Below are positions 62,584 to 64,000 of a stretch of 64,000 bases of DNA, piece after piece. Numbering within the stretch: position 1 is the first letter of the stretch; every line of letters begins with the position of its first letter. This DNA is from Thalassoglobus sp. JC818 (GTDB lineage: Bacteria; Planctomycetota; Planctomycetia; Planctomycetales; Planctomycetaceae). The translations under genes were made by a program, and so were the position numbers. The notes beneath the pieces are model-generated. The model saw nothing but the letters and a program-made list of their open reading frames with translations. It had not been told where the DNA came from and did no database searches. The stretch covers positions 558,001-622,000 of the forward strand of contig NZ_JBFEFI010000002.1 in NCBI RefSeq assembly GCF_040717535.1, in the 5' to 3' direction.

Positions 62584-63585
62584 ATGCCCATCGATTGGCA
62601 AGCGCTTGCCGACATCATCTCAACCCATCAACGGTTTGTCCTCACCAGTCACGTGCGTCCTGACGCCGACGCGATTGGTTCAGAGATTGGCTTCGCTGAA
62701 TTACTTCTGCAACTCGGTAAAGACGTCAGAATTGTGAATCCTTCTGCGACTCCAAATCATCTTTCGTTTTTGGATCCTGATCAGCGAATTGTCAAAATCG
62801 GTCAGAATGTGACCGCGGAATCGGTTTGTGATACCGATGTTCATGTTGTTCTTGATACCAGCGCCTGGGTGCAATTGGGCGATGTCGGCAAGGTGCTCGA
62901 AAAAACACCTGCAAAGAAAGTGATCATTGACCATCACGTCAGCTCAGACGATCTCGGAGCTGTCGAGTTCAAGGATTCTTCAGCGGCTGCCACCGGAGTT
63001 CTCGTTTCTGAGTTCGCCGAATTCATGGGACAGCCTCCTCGAGGCCATCAGGCGGACGCTCTCTTCGCAGCGATTGCCACGGACACCGGCTGGTACCGAT
63101 TTTCGAATGCGGATGGTCGGACCTATCGCGCAGCTGGCAGATTGATCGATTCCGGTGTCCAGCCGAATGACTTATACAGGGAGCTTTACGAACGATCTTC
63201 TCTCGCGCAGCTGAAGTTGAAAGCCATCATGCTCAATCGGGTGGAAGTCGAATTCGACGGTCGCCTCGCGCACACGTTTGCACTTCGTAAGGACTTTTCA
63301 GAGACTAAAGCTCATCCTGCGGATACTGATGGAATGGTCAACACGTGCCTGACGGTCGAAGGAGTGGAGGCGGGCTTCATGCTCGTCCAGCAACTCGATG
63401 GTCGAATTAAAGCGAGTTTGAGAAGCCGTTCCGACATGGATGTAGCCGTCATTGCCGAGCAATTCGGCGGCGGAGGCCATCAGAAAGCTGCAGGCACGAT
63501 GCTCCCCGGTCCACTGGAAACTGCTCGCGAAACCTTATTGAAGGCCTTTTCCGAGTCCTTTCAGCAGGCCCCCAGCCCTACCTGA
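62584..63585 (+). CDS. DHH/DHHA1 phosphoesterase (NrnA-like oligoribonuclease/pAp phosphatase)
   Basis: A 333-aa cytoplasmic metal-dependent phosphoesterase. DHH-domain motifs: SHVRPDADAIGSEIG near residue 22, VVLDTSAWVQLG, IIDHHVSSDD (DHH), and AIATDTGWYRFSN. The DHHA1 domain has the GGGGHQKAAG signature near the C-terminus. NrnA-type enzymes degrade short RNA and 3'-phosphoadenosine 5'-phosphate. Start: ATG 62584 with AAGGAA upstream; GTG at 62554 is in frame but poorly supported. Divergent from phhB. Confidence 0.92.
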   Translation: MPIDWQALADIISTHQRFVLTSHVRPDADAIGSEIGFAELLLQLGKDVRIVNPSATPNHLSFLDPDQRIVKIGQNVTAESVCDTDVHVVLDTSAWVQLGDVGKVLEKTPAKKVIIDHHVSSDDLGAVEFKDSSAAATGVLVSEFAEFMGQPPRGHQADALFAAIATDTGWYRFSNADGRTYRAAGRLIDSGVQPNDLYRELYERSSLAQLKLKAIMLNRVEVEFDGRLAHTFALRKDFSETKAHPADTDGMVNTCLTVEGVEAGFMLVQQLDGRIKASLRSRSDMDVAVIAEQFGGGGHQKAAGTMLPGPLETARETLLKAFSESFQQAPSPT

Positions 63586-63772
63586 TTTATTTCCCAACGT
63601 GTTACCCTCCCCGCAGCGATGCTGACTGAGCCAGAACGCTCAGCCGACGCGTCTCGCCAAGATTCCATGAACTCGATGTTGAGAAGGACTCTCGGTGACC
63701 AGTTTCGCTGACAATTCACGCTGAACTCCCTATGATTTTCGCCTCGGTTCGAGATCATGAAGGTCAAACGAG

Positions 63773-64000
63773 ATGACAGAGACACACAGTCCCGATGCAA
63801 CTGAGCAGGCCAATCCTCCTCGACGAAACTTCCTCGTGAAGTTTGCCGCTGTTCTTGTCGGTGGAGTGATTACAGCCGTCCCGCTGGTTTTTGGCGGAGG
63901 CTTCTTTCTCAATCCGCTCCTCAAGAAGAAAAGCTCGGATGAGGACTCGGATGGATTCACGTTCATCGGCTCCACAAACAGTCTCTTACCGGGCGGTCCA
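63773..64000 (+). CDS. Rieske-type iron-sulfur protein of a bc complex, 5' part
   Basis: A partial gene open at the window edge (76 codons shown). It begins TETHSPDATEQAN, then RRNFLVKFAAVLVGGVITAVP, a twin-arginine-type signal and membrane anchor. FGGGFFLNPLLKKK and GFTFIGSTNSLLPGGP follow, as at the start of ubiquinol-cytochrome c reductase Rieske subunits from planctomycetes. The 2Fe-2S motifs lie beyond the edge, so the name is an inference from the N-terminal pattern. Confidence 0.65.
   Translation, partial: MTETHSPDATEQANPPRRNFLVKFAAVLVGGVITAVPLVFGGGFFLNPLLKKKSSDEDSDGFTFIGSTNSLLPGGP

Noticed and set aside
1-64000. CRISPR arrays, tRNA and rRNA genes
   Set aside because: No regularly spaced repeats, no T-arm (GGTTCRA) in a cloverleaf context and no rRNA-like conserved blocks were found by reading.

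Overview
The window reads as a chromosomal segment of a planctomycete (Planctomycetota, probably Planctomycetales; genus not determinable from the sequence). The grounds are the combination of genes: a beta-RFAP synthase (tetrahydromethanopterin pathway), a type I sulfatase, a CRTAC1/UnbV-type FG-GAP protein beside a membrane multihaem cytochrome, secreted PQQ-type beta-propeller and TPR proteins, DUF309, and many conserved hypothetical secreted proteins. Genes are loosely spaced and on both strands, in short operons. No rRNA, tRNA or CRISPR array was found.

Layout. 0-11 kb: beta-RFAP synthase, a PilZ protein, a PDZ-like secreted protein, a sugar ABC transporter pair (binding lipoprotein and permease, no ATPase), CorA, a trypsin-like PDZ protease, PurC, a thioredoxin-fold secreted protein and a PolB-like 3'-5' exonuclease. 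11-12.4 kb: a hairpin-rich region with almost no coding. 12.4-19.4 kb: DUF309 and a conserved hypothetical, SufE-SufS, MetX-MetW, a secreted alpha-helical protein, and a small minus-strand gene that may be frameshifted. 19.6-26.3 kb: a seven-gene Tad/Flp pilus operon (prepilin peptidase, TadE, CpaB, TadG-like, CpaF, TadB, TadC). 26.5-35 kb: a cysteine-free Cu,Zn superoxide dismutase with a strong terminator, secreted hypotheticals, then a pentahaem membrane cytochrome with TPRs, a CRTAC1/UnbV protein and MsrB. 35-37.6 kb: an IS5-family (IS427-like) element with a programmed frameshift, inserted at the end of a small dispersed repeat, then DinB and an S4 protein. 37.8-47.6 kb: extracellular enzymes (beta-helix/SGNH fusion, two esterases), a methyltransferase, a CxxC-less thioredoxin-like protein and an orphan HlyD-type adaptor. 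47.9-57.8 kb: one long transcription unit with a GT-C-like membrane/TPR protein, an L7/L12-like membrane-tailed protein, a beta-propeller and a two-subunit NAD-linked formate dehydrogenase. 57.8-64 kb: ABC-2-type membrane protein, sulfatase, a DUF697 GTPase with pterin carbinolamine dehydratase, a DHH phosphoesterase (NrnA-like), and the start of a Rieske iron-sulfur protein that runs off the window.

Taken together, beta-RFAP synthase and formate dehydrogenase point to tetrahydromethanopterin-linked C1 oxidation ending in formate to CO2 with NADH production. The cytochrome and Rieske genes point to respiratory electron transfer. The sulfatase, esterases and beta-helix protein point to breakdown of sulfated or acetylated polysaccharides.

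The most unusual DNA-level signal is a set of short structured repeats (about 1814, 35007 and 47553). Each starts with CTAG whose TAG is the stop codon of the upstream gene, and each folds into consecutive hairpins. One carries an IS element with CTAG target duplications at its far end. No wholly new multi-gene system could be proved from sequence alone.
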